Under the pieces are notes generated by a model. The model saw only the letters and a program-made list of their open reading frames with translations. It was not told the DNA's origin and searched no databases. From Hyphomicrobiales bacterium (GTDB taxonomy: Bacteria; Pseudomonadota; Alphaproteobacteria; Rhizobiales; Methyloligellaceae): 64,000 nt of DNA. This document shows positions 17,745 through 24,888 of the stretch, in pieces. Where the stretch lies: assembly GCA_028280515.1 (NCBI GenBank), contig JANQLP010000074.1, positions 1 through 64,000 of the forward strand, written 5' to 3'. Within the stretch, counting starts at the first letter, position 1. Every line of letters starts with the position of its first letter. Both the position numbers and the translations under genes were made by a program.

Positions 17745-18150
17745 CTAGGCGGCCACCGCCGAGAGTTCGCCCAGATGTTCTTCCAGTTCCTGGAAGCTGC
17801 GCTGCAAGTCGTGCGGCAGGAGCTTTCTCGAGAACTCCACGGCAACCTGCGGGGAAGCGCCGTTCAGGAAGGCGACGATACCGACCTTCATGCTCTTGTA
17901 GTACATGACCTTGGAATCGGCGTTCACCCGTATGGCGCCGGCCACGGGCCCGACCATTGCATAGGCCATCCAGACGCCGAGAAACGTGCCGACGAGCGCG
18001 GTACCGATCAGCTTGTCGAGCCCTACCGGCGGCTCGTTGATCGAGGTCATGGTCTTATCACGCCCAACACGGCAGCGACGATGCCGAGCGCCGGAATGCC
18101 GTCGGCCATGGGTCTGCACGGCATGGCCGGTAATGCTGATTGATCAGTCG
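17745..18150 (-). pseudogene. motA: motA remnant (flagellar stator C-terminus) with frameshifts
   Basis: The C-terminal third of a MotA stator protein. In three frames it reads ADGIPALGIVAAVLGVI, then TMTSINEPPVGLDKLIGTALVG, FLGVWMAYAMVGP and GASPQVAVEFSRKLLPHD. The ADGIPALG segment and the TSINEPP segment are in different frames. The join reads GTGATAAGACC where GTGATAAAGACC would be expected, one A short. A second shift lies near the upstream CAGACCCATGGCC, with one C extra. The N-terminal two thirds and motB are absent. This is a decayed gene, probably left by loss or rearrangement of a flagellar locus. The last 100 codons are still open. Confidence 0.85.
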
Positions 18151-18235
18151 ACATGCGTCGTCCCAACCGATAGCCGCTTCTCGCTCAAAAGCACCGCCGG
18201 TCGTTTCAATGGCCAAGGCCATACAAGCCACCACC

Positions 18236-18685
18236 TCATTGTCCTTCGAAATGAAGGATGATCTCACGCGGTCGAGGGTTTCGGCGGTGCTCAAACACGA
18301 AGATGCCCTGATAGCGACCGAGGAGCAGCCTGCCGTCGAAGATTGGGATCGAAAGATGTGTTTGCGTGAGAGCACCTTTGATGTGTGCCGGCATGTCATC
18401 CGGACCTTCCGCATCATGCCGATACAACTCGGCATCCTCAGGCACCAGAGCCGCAAAGAAGTCTTCCAGATCGCGCAGTACATCTAGGTCCTCATTCTCC
18501 TGAATAAGAAGCGAGGCCGACGTGTGACGTATGTACAGCGTTAGAAGGCCCGCCGATAAAGCGTTTTCCATGACCCAATCGCTGACATCTTCAGTGATCT
18601 CGTGGAGGCCCTGCTGCTGCGCAGTTACGGTGTGACTCGCTTGCGCGAAGACCTTGAAGAATTGAGGTGAGGTAACCGCATCCAT
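18236..18685 (-). CDS. yjbQ: YjbQ family protein (UPF0047, secondary thiamine-phosphate synthase type)
   Basis: A 149-residue member of the YjbQ/UPF0047 family. Characteristic blocks are GLLTLYIRHTSASLLIQENED, DMPAHIKGALTQTHLSIPI and the C-terminal GIFVFEHR. Family members show weak thiamine-phosphate synthase activity when overproduced, but their physiological role is unsettled. The length is standard. It is 11 bp downstream of the rhodanese gene on the same strand. This puts it at the end of the sulfur and Fe-S gene group, where thiamine or sulfur chemistry would make sense. That link is inference. Confidence 0.92.
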   Translation of the reverse strand: MDAVTSPQFFKVFAQASHTVTAQQQGLHEITEDVSDWVMENALSAGLLTLYIRHTSASLLIQENEDLDVLRDLEDFFAALVPEDAELYRHDAEGPDDMPAHIKGALTQTHLSIPIFDGRLLLGRYQGIFVFEHRRNPRPREIILHFEGQ

Positions 18686-18696
18686 GAAGGTTGTCC

Positions 18697-19044
18697 TTAG
18701 TAGCGCGGCATATCAGGTTCTATATGACGTGCCCAGGCGTCGATCCCGCCTGCCAAGTTCCAGGCATTCTCGAAACCTTGCTTTCGAAGAAAATCCGTCA
18801 CCATGGCGCTTCGCATTCCGTGATGACAGATCACTACAAGGGGATCTTCCCGAGGTAGCGCCCCGAGATCACTGGCAAGCTGTTGCATTGGGATCGTAAT
18901 GCTGTCGGCGATTGCGCAAATCGCCACCTCGTTCGGCTCTCGTATGTCAAGCAGGGTGTACGCATCCTGCCTTGCCCGCATTTCAGCAAATTGGTGAACG
19001 CTCAAGTCGTTGCCCGACAATCCCATTCGATCCGGCCCGCTCAT
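18697..19044 (-). CDS. Single-domain rhodanese-like protein (GlpE-type)
   Basis: A 115-residue single rhodanese domain, about the size of GlpE. Landmarks are the DIREPNEVAIC strand-turn and the active loop VICHHGMRSAMVTDFL, with the sulfur-accepting cysteine followed by HHGMRS. The end reads GFENAWNLAGGIDAWA, the canonical closing helix. The family transfers sulfane sulfur to thiol or cyanide acceptors, or acts as a sulfur carrier. It lies 30 bp downstream of the broken zinc-finger gene and 11 bp before yjbQ. Association with an NFU scaffold and an Fe-S-type regulator suggests a role in sulfur trafficking. Confidence 0.92.
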   Translation of the reverse strand: MSGPDRMGLSGNDLSVHQFAEMRARQDAYTLLDIREPNEVAICAIADSITIPMQQLASDLGALPREDPLVVICHHGMRSAMVTDFLRKQGFENAWNLAGGIDAWARHIEPDMPRY

Positions 19045-19074
19045 GCATAAAACTCTGCCGACGCGGCAGCATGT

Positions 19075-19323
19075 TCAGCCGTCACGGGTATCAAGAAAGA
19101 AACTGTCCGGCGGGTCTGCTTGATCCGGACCGAAGTTTTCATCATACCGAAACACGGTGGCGCAGTAAGGGCACAGGATCGCATTGGTCGCGCCCATGTC
19201 GAGGAAGATGTGCGGATGGTCTTAAGGCGCGGACGCGCCAGCACATTTGAACTCTTTAACGCCAATTCTGATCTCGGCAACGCCCCGGTCATTCTTGAAT
19301 TTCGCATAGCCCTTACCCGCCAT
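19075..19323 (-). pseudogene. Zinc-finger (CHCC-type) protein gene interrupted by an in-frame TAA
   Basis: Conceptual translation gives an 82-codon protein. It starts MAGKGYAKFKNDRG, has a cysteine in FKCAGASAP, then DHPHIFLDMG, and the finger ILCPYCATVFRYDENFG. This is the zf-CHCC family related to mitochondrial complex I NDUFS6. Codon 34 (19222-19224) is TAA, directly between SAP and DHPH, where family members have a sense codon. The rest of the frame is clean, so either this is a recent nonsense mutation or the base is a sequencing error. It overlaps the preceding 70-codon gene by 11 bp. Confidence 0.8.
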
Positions 19324-19525
19324 TGCGACTAGCTAGTTCATTTTCAATGATGCCGACTTCCGCAAACTGATGCTCTAGCGAGCGCTCGGTCAGCAGGCCA
19401 CTGTCAATCAACTTGCGAAGCTCTTTGAGTTTGGTCTCAAGTTCACTTTCCGTGAACTTCGCCCACGGGTTTGCATCGGTTGCTGTGTGTATCCGCCGAG
19501 GGGCCACATGCCGTCTCTTTCTCAT
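19313..19525 (-). CDS. Small hypothetical protein, predicted helical
   Basis: A 70-residue protein with a basic N-terminus (MRKRRHVAPRR) and a charged helical body containing LETKLKELRKLIDSGLLTERSLEHQF. It is probably a short coiled coil. I do not recognise a family. Its start overlaps the end of the NFU gene by 4 bp and its end overlaps the zinc-finger pseudogene. This supports it being a translated member of the operon, not a chance frame. Confidence 0.6.
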   Translation of the reverse strand: MRKRRHVAPRRIHTATDANPWAKFTESELETKLKELRKLIDSGLLTERSLEHQFAEVGIIENELASRNGG

Positions 19526-20073
19526 ACCGGCCGCACCTCAATGACTTCGGGAATGTAGTGACGCAGTAGGTTTTCAATGCCCGACTTCAGCGTCGCGGTC
19601 GAACTCGGGCATCCGGAGCAGGAACCCTGCATATGCAGATAGACGACGCCGCGCTCGAAGCCATGAAACAGGATATCACCGCCATCTTGCGCGACGGCTG
19701 GCCTAACCCGGGTATCGAGGAGTTCCTTAATCTGCGCGGTGAGTTCGTCATCCTCTTCGGACGCGGCATGGTCCGACATCACGTTGCCGTCTTTGAAGAG
19801 CGCGGCACCCGAGGTGAAGTGCGCCATTATCACGCTGAGCACTGTCGGTTTTAGTGTTGACCAATCGAAGTCATCGCCTTTCGTGACGGTAACGAAGTCA
19901 GCCCCGAAGAAGACACCAGTGATGCCGGTAATGTCATAGAGGCTGTCAGCTAGCGGCGAGGCTGCTGCATGCTCTCGTGTTGGGAAATTCGCAGTACCCC
20001 GCTCCATCACGGGCTGACCCGGCAAAAACTTGAGTGTCGCAGGGTTCGGGGTCACTTCGGTTTGAATGAACAC
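19522..20073 (-). CDS. nfuA: NFU-type Fe-S cluster scaffold/carrier protein
   Basis: A 183-residue Nfu protein. The N-terminal Nfu_N domain has FIQTEVTPNPATLKFLPGQPV, and the C-terminal NifU-like domain carries CSGCPSSTATL, with the CxxC that binds a bridging 4Fe-4S cluster, then EVIEVRPV. The family delivers clusters to apoproteins such as aconitase or lipoyl synthase. The start is a GTG at 20073 with AAGGAG nine bases upstream. The ribosome site overlaps the TAA stop of the preceding gene (TAAGGAG). It belongs to a coupled minus-strand operon downstream of a Cys-rich MarR-type regulator. The symbol is by domain layout; orthology is not tested. Confidence 0.92.
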   Translation of the reverse strand: MFIQTEVTPNPATLKFLPGQPVMERGTANFPTREHAAASPLADSLYDITGITGVFFGADFVTVTKGDDFDWSTLKPTVLSVIMAHFTSGAALFKDGNVMSDHAASEEDDELTAQIKELLDTRVRPAVAQDGGDILFHGFERGVVYLHMQGSCSGCPSSTATLKSGIENLLRHYIPEVIEVRPV

Positions 20074-20086
20074 TAGTCGATACTCC

Positions 20087-20545
20087 TTATTCAACCGGCA
20101 CGTTGGCGCGGGATTCAACCGGCACGTTGGCGCGGGTGGGCTGTCGACACCTATCGTGCGCACTTGCCTTGCCCCAGAAGGCAACTGCGTCTGCAAATAC
20201 CGCTTTGTAAAAGGTCGCCGCGTCCAGTCCTGTCGCGTCGCCGTCAAAGTGCCCCAGGGAACGCGCGACATCGAAGAAGCCTCGTGCCGGCAACCCGTTG
20301 CTCGCACGACTGATCACCACAGCAGCAATAAAGGGCTGTTCGTTTGCTGCATCTTCCCGCATCAGATATTCGAGAGCTTCGGTGACTCGATGGATCGTGT
20401 GTGGCGGATGCAACTCCAGCGCTTGTGCGAGAGCGCGGTACGTGATGGGTCTGCCTTGAGCAGCGACGACACGGAGGTATGCCCGAGTGCGGCGCACCAA
20501 ACGCGATGCCTGAGTCGAGTAGTTCGAGCAGATGACGGTCATCAT
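20087..20545 (-). CDS. Hypothetical protein with winged-helix-like, ATL-like N-terminal region
   Basis: A 152-residue protein of uncertain family. RRTRAYLRVVAAQGRPITYRALAQALEL, followed by a helical segment and SNGLPARGFF, recalls the DNA-binding winged helix of alkyltransferase-like proteins. No PCHR nucleophile motif is present, so no alkyltransferase activity is claimed. The start overlaps the upstream gene by 4 bp (ATGA). The C-terminus ends in a doubled octapeptide, RANVPVES/RANVPVE, from a 24-bp tandem duplication. The stop codon overlaps the ribosome site of the NFU gene. Operon membership suggests a role linked to Fe-S or sulfur stress, by context only. Confidence 0.6.
   Translation of the reverse strand: MMTVICSNYSTQASRLVRRTRAYLRVVAAQGRPITYRALAQALELHPPHTIHRVTEALEYLMREDAANEQPFIAAVVISRASNGLPARGFFDVARSLGHFDGDATGLDAATFYKAVFADAVAFWGKASAHDRCRQPTRANVPVESRANVPVE
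20089..20136. repeat. 24-bp perfect tandem duplication
   Basis: Two adjacent identical 24-bp copies at 20089-20112 and 20113-20136, each containing TTCAACCGGCACGTTGGCG. The unit is in frame (8 codons) with the hypothetical gene on the minus strand and extends its C-terminus just before the stop. It looks like a recent slippage or duplication event. Confidence 0.9.
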
Positions 20546-20862
20546 GCCCGTCCCGTGAAAACGAGAAGATCGAATTGGCTGCTGCTAGGCTTGGACGGAG
20601 CAAGCAAATTTGAATCCTTGACCAAACAGTTATCCGCGTGGATGGCGACAGGCCATGCACGCAATCGGCAATGGAATGCAATGTGTGCGCCGGCAGCCTC
20701 TTCACCCGTCCCGACTTCGGCGCCGTCTGTCGCCGCGCCAATGAAGGAGCTCTCCTTCAGTTCATCGGCCGAAGGAACGAGTTTTGGCTCAAGGAAAGCA
20801 GCATCAATAGTGATCGCTCCGCCCTCCCTTTGAAAGGCCCCAGCAGAACACTTCGGCATCAT
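20542..20862 (-). CDS. Small protein, possibly DUF6522-like
   Basis: A 106-residue protein beginning MMPKCSAGAFQREGGAIT. The stretch IDAAFLEPKL, VPSADELKESS, GAEVGTGEEAAGAHIAFHCRLRAW resembles, from memory, small proteins of the DUF6522 type (IDAxxLAPxLGL, GEDAGRxRLTFxxxxRxxR). The match is recalled, not computed. The ATG at 20862 overlaps the TGA of the MarR-type gene (ATGA), and its own TGA overlaps the ATG of the next gene. Both overlaps argue that this frame is translated and coupled. A longer open frame starting at 21018 would run across the regulator gene and is rejected. Confidence 0.6.
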   Translation of the reverse strand: MMPKCSAGAFQREGGAITIDAAFLEPKLVPSADELKESSFIGAATDGAEVGTGEEAAGAHIAFHCRLRAWPVAIHADNCLVKDSNLLAPSKPSSSQFDLLVFTGRA

Positions 20863-21455
20863 GAGGCCGTACCAATGCGAGAGGAGCTGGATTTCCCGCC
20901 AGCAAAGTTGATGCACAACTCGTCCAGCTCTGCTTCCGAAAGGGTCTCCTTCACGAAACCGCATTCGTAGATCATCCGGTCGGCTTGGCAGCAGCCGGCC
21001 CCTGCGAAATGCACGCATGTCTGACAGGTTCCAAAGAGTGGTTTGCCTGTCTCCGATGCGACATTGCCAAGTACGCGCTGCAGGATGGTCAGAAAATTAC
21101 CGCGGACGCCGGGGGATAGGGCGTCCGCGGCCCGGACCAAGGCCCCGATCGGGTCGTTGTCGATAAGAGTCCTGGCCTTGGCTGTCAGGTCGATTTGCAC
21201 GCTTCGACCATCGGCCTGGGATCGTGTCTGTTTCAGCAAACCTTGCGCAACCAAACCTTTGATTGTTTGGGACGCCGTGCCGCGAGTCGTGCCGTGAAAG
21301 GAAGCAAATGCCGAAGGCGTCCGAGAGAACCGGTTGGCGTGCGCAAAATAGCGGAGCCCGGCCCACTGCACCGGCGTCAGACCGCTGATGAGGCCATCGC
21401 CAGACGCTATCCGTCCAAGATGCAAGATCAGTTCAGCGATAACCCGGCTGTCCAT
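20859..21455 (-). CDS. MarR-type winged-helix regulator with C-terminal cysteine cluster
   Basis: A 198-residue regulator. The first 140 residues have the MarR layout: GLTPVQWAGLRYF, a recognition region in TRGTASQTIKGLVAQGLL and the wing DGRSVQIDLT. The extra C-terminus carries CQTC, then CC, YEC and a further cysteine in LDELCINF. This is enough to hold an Fe-S cluster, bind zinc or form redox disulfides. It heads an operon with an NFU scaffold and is divergent from an Rrf2 regulator and fdxA. I infer a sensor of iron-sulfur or redox state; no cluster has been shown. Its promoter overlaps that of the divergent gene. Confidence 0.85.
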   Translation of the reverse strand: MDSRVIAELILHLGRIASGDGLISGLTPVQWAGLRYFAHANRFSRTPSAFASFHGTTRGTASQTIKGLVAQGLLKQTRSQADGRSVQIDLTAKARTLIDNDPIGALVRAADALSPGVRGNFLTILQRVLGNVASETGKPLFGTCQTCVHFAGAGCCQADRMIYECGFVKETLSEAELDELCINFAGGKSSSSRIGTAS

Positions 21456-21491
21456 GATAGCCCCCTTCGCTTCTCGTCAATCATGGGGAAT

Positions 21492-21543
21492 ATAGTAGCG
21501 TTTCAAAATTATATTGACAAGGAGATAATTTCGTTTCGATATT
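21492..21543. promoter_or_regulatory. Back-to-back divergent promoters with an inverted-repeat operator
   Basis: On the plus strand TTGACA (21514-21519) is followed after 18 bp by GATATT (21538-21543), facing the Rrf2 gene. On the minus strand TTGTCA (complement of 21515-21520) is followed after 17 bp by TACTAT (complement of 21492-21497), facing the MarR-type gene. The two -35 boxes overlap almost fully. A perfect inverted repeat, AAATTAT at 21506-21512 and ATAATTT at 21525-21531, straddles them. A regulator bound there could control both directions. Confidence 0.6.
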
Positions 21544-21607
21544 AGTTTGGAGCATGGAGAGCAGGGAAGTGAGTAGCTCTGCCGCAGTGGGTGCGAGGTA
21601 TACGAAG

Positions 21608-22093
21608 ATGCAGATCAGCAGCAGTGCCTACCTGGGTGTTGAGACACTATTGCGTCTTGCCGCAAAACCCGCGTCAGGGCCCTGCACAGCGCGGAGCCTC
21701 GCCGCATGCATCAAACGTTCCGTTTCCTATACTGAAACCTTGATGGCGCAGTTGCGCGCCGCCGGATTGGTGGCGTCACGTCGCGGACCAGGCGGCGGCT
21801 ACATTCTCGCCAAGCCTGTCGACCGTATCACTATTGCCGAGGTCTTCGCGGCCGTCGAAGCACCGTCCGATCATGCAAACTACCTGCACCTCGGTGACAC
21901 AGGCAGCGCGGCGGACATCCATGACCTACATGGGACGCCGCTCCTGTGGGAGGCGCTCCGTGGCCACGTGCTGCTGTTATTGAGTGGGGTCTCGCTTGCC
22001 GATCTCATACCGGAAGCAATGCCACTGACCGGCCGCAGTAGCGAGGCCAAACAAGCCTATGCACTTAGTGTGACGTCGACAGCACAGCATTGA
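21608..22093 (+). CDS. Rrf2 family transcriptional regulator
   Basis: A 161-residue Rrf2-type winged-helix regulator. The DNA-binding part reads [39 protein letters not shown] and the wing [13 protein letters not shown], which matches IscR-like proteins closely. The three cysteines that ligate the IscR 2Fe-2S cluster (around residues 92-106) are not present. The middle instead has [20 protein letters not shown]. It may sense something else or act apo. I start at the ATG at 21608 because the conserved domain begins there; an upstream ATG at 21554 adds 18 unconserved residues. It is divergent from the Cys-rich MarR-type gene and 118 bp upstream of fdxA. Confidence 0.88.
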   Translation: MQISSSAYLGVETLLRLAAKPASGPCTARSLAACIKRSVSYTETLMAQLRAAGLVASRRGPGGGYILAKPVDRITIAEVFAAVEAPSDHANYLHLGDTGSAADIHDLHGTPLLWEALRGHVLLLLSGVSLADLIPEAMPLTGRSSEAKQAYALSVTSTAQH

Positions 22094-22211
22094 ACTCGAA
22101 CCACCAGTACATCCATCGCGCAGTCGTTCGAAGCAACTGCGGGTCGCGATCCGACTACGTCCGTCACGATCGCCCAATGAATACAGACGGCCAAGACATG
22201 AAAGGCGCCCT

Positions 22212-22541
22212 ATGACCTATGTAGTGACCGAAGCTTGCATCAAATGCAAATACATGGACTGCGTCGAAGTGTGTCCTGTCGACTGCTTCTATGAAGGCGA
22301 AAACATGCTCGTCATTCATCCTGACGAATGCATCGACTGCGGTGTGTGCGAACCGGAATGTCCGGCAGAAGCCATTTTGCCTGACACTGAGAATGAGGCA
22401 GCGTCATGGATCGAGCTCAATCGTACGTATGCGGCCACTTGGCCAAACATCGCTCAGAAGGCTGAAACACCAACAGATGCTGACGAATACAAAGGCGTAC
22501 CAAACAAGTTCGAAGCATATTTCAGCCCCAAACCCGGATAG
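22212..22541 (+). CDS. fdxA: 7Fe ferredoxin FdxA
   Basis: A 109-residue ferredoxin with the FdxA arrangement. [18 protein letters not shown] is the 3Fe-4S/4Fe-4S N-terminal motif, with spacing typical of seven-iron types, and [18 protein letters not shown] holds the second cluster. The C-terminal extension with [15 protein letters not shown] is also characteristic. It is a soluble low-potential electron carrier. AAAGG lies eight bases ahead of the ATG. It follows the Rrf2 gene on the same strand and completes the Fe-S-related group. It is the last gene before the genomic-island junction. Confidence 0.95.
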   Translation: MTYVVTEACIKCKYMDCVEVCPVDCFYEGENMLVIHPDECIDCGVCEPECPAEAILPDTENEAASWIELNRTYAATWPNIAQKAETPTDADEYKGVPNKFEAYFSPKPG

Positions 22542-22641
22542 AGACATTACTTGGCGTGCCGACAAGCAGAGCGGCGAACGGTAAGCAAGGCCCCATCGAG
22601 ACCAAATGCTGGATCGAATTCTTGTAACTTGCTGATTTTAT

Positions 22642-22687
22642 TGGTAGCGGGGGAGGGACTTGAACCCCCGACACGCGGATTATGATT
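22642..22687 (-). tRNA. 3' half of a tRNA with CAU anticodon loop (island att junction)
   Basis: On the minus strand this segment reads from the anticodon loop (AATCATAATCC) through the variable loop and TpsiC arm (GGGGGTTCAAGTCCCTCCCCC) to the acceptor end. This is the 3' half of a tRNA whose anticodon is probably CAU (Met, or Ile decoded by modified CAU). The 5' half is missing: sequence diverges right after TATGATT, toward the integrase. This is the classic footprint of a tyrosine integrase that recombines at a tRNA 3' end. The displaced 3' copy marks the fdxA-side boundary of the island. Confidence 0.8.
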
Positions 22688-22832
22688 TAGTATTTTGCGT
22701 TTTTCGCCACGGAACACTGTTGTCCATAGTATGTTGATTTATATAGCCTATTGAGCAAATTCGAGGCTAAGATAGAACACTCCTGAACACCGCTACGCCA
22801 CCATTTTATGAGGCTATAGTGAGGCTAACGAA

Positions 22833-23987
22833 ATGCCCGTCGTACAGCTCACGGACATCTCCATCCGCGCACTGAGGCCACCAGAAAGAGGACAGCGCCT
22901 TTATCGGGACAAAGCCATTCGCGGTTTTGGAGTCCGTGTTTCCCAAGGTGGCACCAAGACCTTCGTTGTTGTCCACGGCGCCAATCGACAGTTCACGACA
23001 CTTGGACGGTACCCGGTACTTTCACTCGCTGCTGCCCGCTCAGAAGCGAAGCGCTTACTGGCTGAGCAAACCCTTGGCAAGACGCGCCCTGTTCCCGTGC
23101 GGTTCGAGGAAGCTCGGGATCGCTTCCTTGATGCGTGTAAGGCAAAGAACAAACCTCGCACGGTCTACGACTACACGCGCATCCTCAATCGGCATTTCAA
23201 GTTCGGCCGCACGATGCTCTCTGACATAAGCCAGCATGAAATCATGCGCCGTATCTACAAACTGTCTGGCACCCCGTCGGAACAAAACCATGCGTTTGTG
23301 GCGGCCAAAGTGTTTTTCTCGTGGTGCAAGAAGAACAACTACGTCGACGCCAACCCGCTTGCCGATCTTTCAAAGCCGGCGAAGACCAAGGCGCGCGACC
23401 GTGTGCTAACCCCGAAGGAACTGGCAACCGTCTACCAAGCCAGTCTGGCCCACCCCTACCCGTTTGGTCCGATCGTGTCGCTCCTTGTCCTCACTGGAAT
23501 GCGCCGGAGTGAGGTAGCGGCGCTGGAATGGGAGTTCCTTGATGTGGATGAGCAGATCATCACCATTCCCGATACGAAGAACAATCGCGCGCATGTACTT
23601 CCGTATGATGAAAAGGTGGTACAAATCGTGAGCAGTGTTCCAAAGACCAGCGAGTACCTGTTTCCCGCGACGCGCTCACACGTTCGCGGAAAGCCTACCA
23701 ATCACTTCAACGGCTGGACAAAAGCAAAGCCACACTTCGACACCACGCTTGATGATGTTGCGCCGTGGCGGTTGCATGATCTCCGAAGGACGTTTGATTC
23801 AACAATGGCGTCATTACAGGTGCCATTGCATGTCAGCGACAAACTGCTCAATCACATTTCCGGCGCCGTAAGTGGCGTGCGTGCGACATACAATCGGTAC
23901 TCATACCTTGATGAGATGCGTGACGCGAATACAAGATATGGAGAATACCTCGATACGCTTTGCGCTAAGTTTCCCCGAGGAAGATAG
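22833..23987 (+). CDS. Tyrosine-type site-specific integrase with DUF4102-like arm-binding domain
   Basis: A 384-residue integrase. The N-terminal arm-binding domain has YRDKAIRGFGVRVSQGGTKTF. A SAM-like core-binding domain follows (RTVYDYTRILNRHF), then the catalytic domain with LTGMRRSEVAALEW, LHDLRRTFDS (HxxR), LLNHISG and the nucleophile tyrosine in RATYNRYSY. All catalytic residues appear to be present, so it may be active. It sits 145 bp from the tRNA 3' fragment and reads away from it, the usual arrangement for integrases of tRNA-targeting islands. It is followed by an AlpA-like regulator that could act as excisionase or activator. Confidence 0.94.
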   Translation: MPVVQLTDISIRALRPPERGQRLYRDKAIRGFGVRVSQGGTKTFVVVHGANRQFTTLGRYPVLSLAAARSEAKRLLAEQTLGKTRPVPVRFEEARDRFLDACKAKNKPRTVYDYTRILNRHFKFGRTMLSDISQHEIMRRIYKLSGTPSEQNHAFVAAKVFFSWCKKNNYVDANPLADLSKPAKTKARDRVLTPKELATVYQASLAHPYPFGPIVSLLVLTGMRRSEVAALEWEFLDVDEQIITIPDTKNNRAHVLPYDEKVVQIVSSVPKTSEYLFPATRSHVRGKPTNHFNGWTKAKPHFDTTLDDVAPWRLHDLRRTFDSTMASLQVPLHVSDKLLNHISGAVSGVRATYNRYSYLDEMRDANTRYGEYLDTLCAKFPRGR

Positions 23988-24096
23988 CGAGCATGGAGGA
24001 CTTCCATCGGCTTCGAGATTCTTGTTAAACTTGCAATGCTCATGGGCTTGTCAACCACGGGCATCGCGCGATGCTCCCTAACTGGGAGTATCCGCG

Positions 24097-24306
24097 ATGA
24101 AGTTTCTTTCAAAGCGTCAGGTCTTGGATTTGGTTCCGTACAGCCCGCAACACATCCAGAGGCTTGAGGATGCGGGCGCCTTTCCCAAGCGGATCAAACT
24201 TGGTAACGGTGGCCGAAATGCAAAGGCGTTCTGGGTAGAGCAGGAAGTGCTGGATTGGATGCAAGTACTCGCTGACCGCCGAGAAGAACACACCGACACT
24301 CCCTAA
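24097..24306 (+). CDS. AlpA-family MerR-like DNA-binding protein
   Basis: A 69-residue protein starting MKFLSKRQVLDLVPYSPQHIQRLE and continuing GAFPKRIKLG, with FWVEQEVLDWM at the end. This is the AlpA/excisionase-type winged-helix layout. Such proteins are encoded next to prophage and island integrases and either activate integrase expression or help excision. It lies 109 bp after the integrase gene on the same strand. The length and motifs are complete. Confidence 0.9.
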   Translation: MKFLSKRQVLDLVPYSPQHIQRLEDAGAFPKRIKLGNGGRNAKAFWVEQEVLDWMQVLADRREEHTDTP

Positions 24307-24313
24307 CGGGAGG

Positions 24314-24341
24314 GAGGGCGGCTCGGATACTTGCCGCCCTC
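24314..24341 (+). terminator. Hairpin after the AlpA-like gene
   Basis: A perfect 9-bp inverted repeat, GAGGGCGGC at 24314-24322 and GCCGCCCTC at 24333-24341, with a 10-nt loop, just past the AlpA-like stop codon. The T-run is poor (CAATTAC), so termination strength is uncertain. Confidence 0.5.
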
Positions 24342-24690
24342 AATTACTGCGCCCTTCGCACGGCACTCTATCATCATCATGAGTGGCCTGAACGCTGCAA
24401 ACACCATCGCCTCGTGGACACCCAGCCATAGGCTGCAATTCCGCTGGCATTGCGGTCCAGTTCATAGCCGCCGCAACTAAGAGTTTTTTTGGCATCATCG
24501 AGTTTGAAGATGACAACAGAATTGTAATTCACCTACCGCTCTTCGAATACCTTCACGTACCACCCATTCAGCGCTCGGCAATATCCCGCCGGTCGAGTTC
24601 ACAATGCAAGTCAGGCTGGAGAAGTGGGCTGCATGAGGCCAGAAACGGAACCGAGGCGTCTCTAGGTAGCCGGAGGGACCTCCGGGCTCA

Positions 24691-24888
24691 GATCACCTGC
24701 GGATGACGTTCGCGTCCCAGCTAGCGGCTCCTAGCATACCGATAGATATCACGGAAAAACTCCTGAACCAGATCTCCGGCACGCTTCCATGCGTCGCAGC
24801 AATTTACAATCGACACAAGTACTTCGAAGAAATGCTGGATGCATTGGAGCAAAACGAAACCTACCTGTTCGCGCTATCAAGATCCTAA
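24691..24888 (+). pseudogene. C-terminal remnant of a second integrase
   Basis: The frame reads DHLRMTFASQL (a degraded HxLRRTF box), ITEKLLNQISG and AAIYNRHKYFEEM, with the tyrosine position kept. This matches the last 65 residues of the intact integrase upstream (LHDLRRTF, DKLLNHISG, RATYNRYSYLDEM). The remaining integrase domains are missing. It suggests that an earlier or duplicated element was inserted at this place and decayed. Confidence 0.75.

Noticed and set aside
22642..22687. A complete tRNA gene at the island junction
   Set aside because: Only the 3' half is present; no D arm or 5' acceptor strand can be found next to it.
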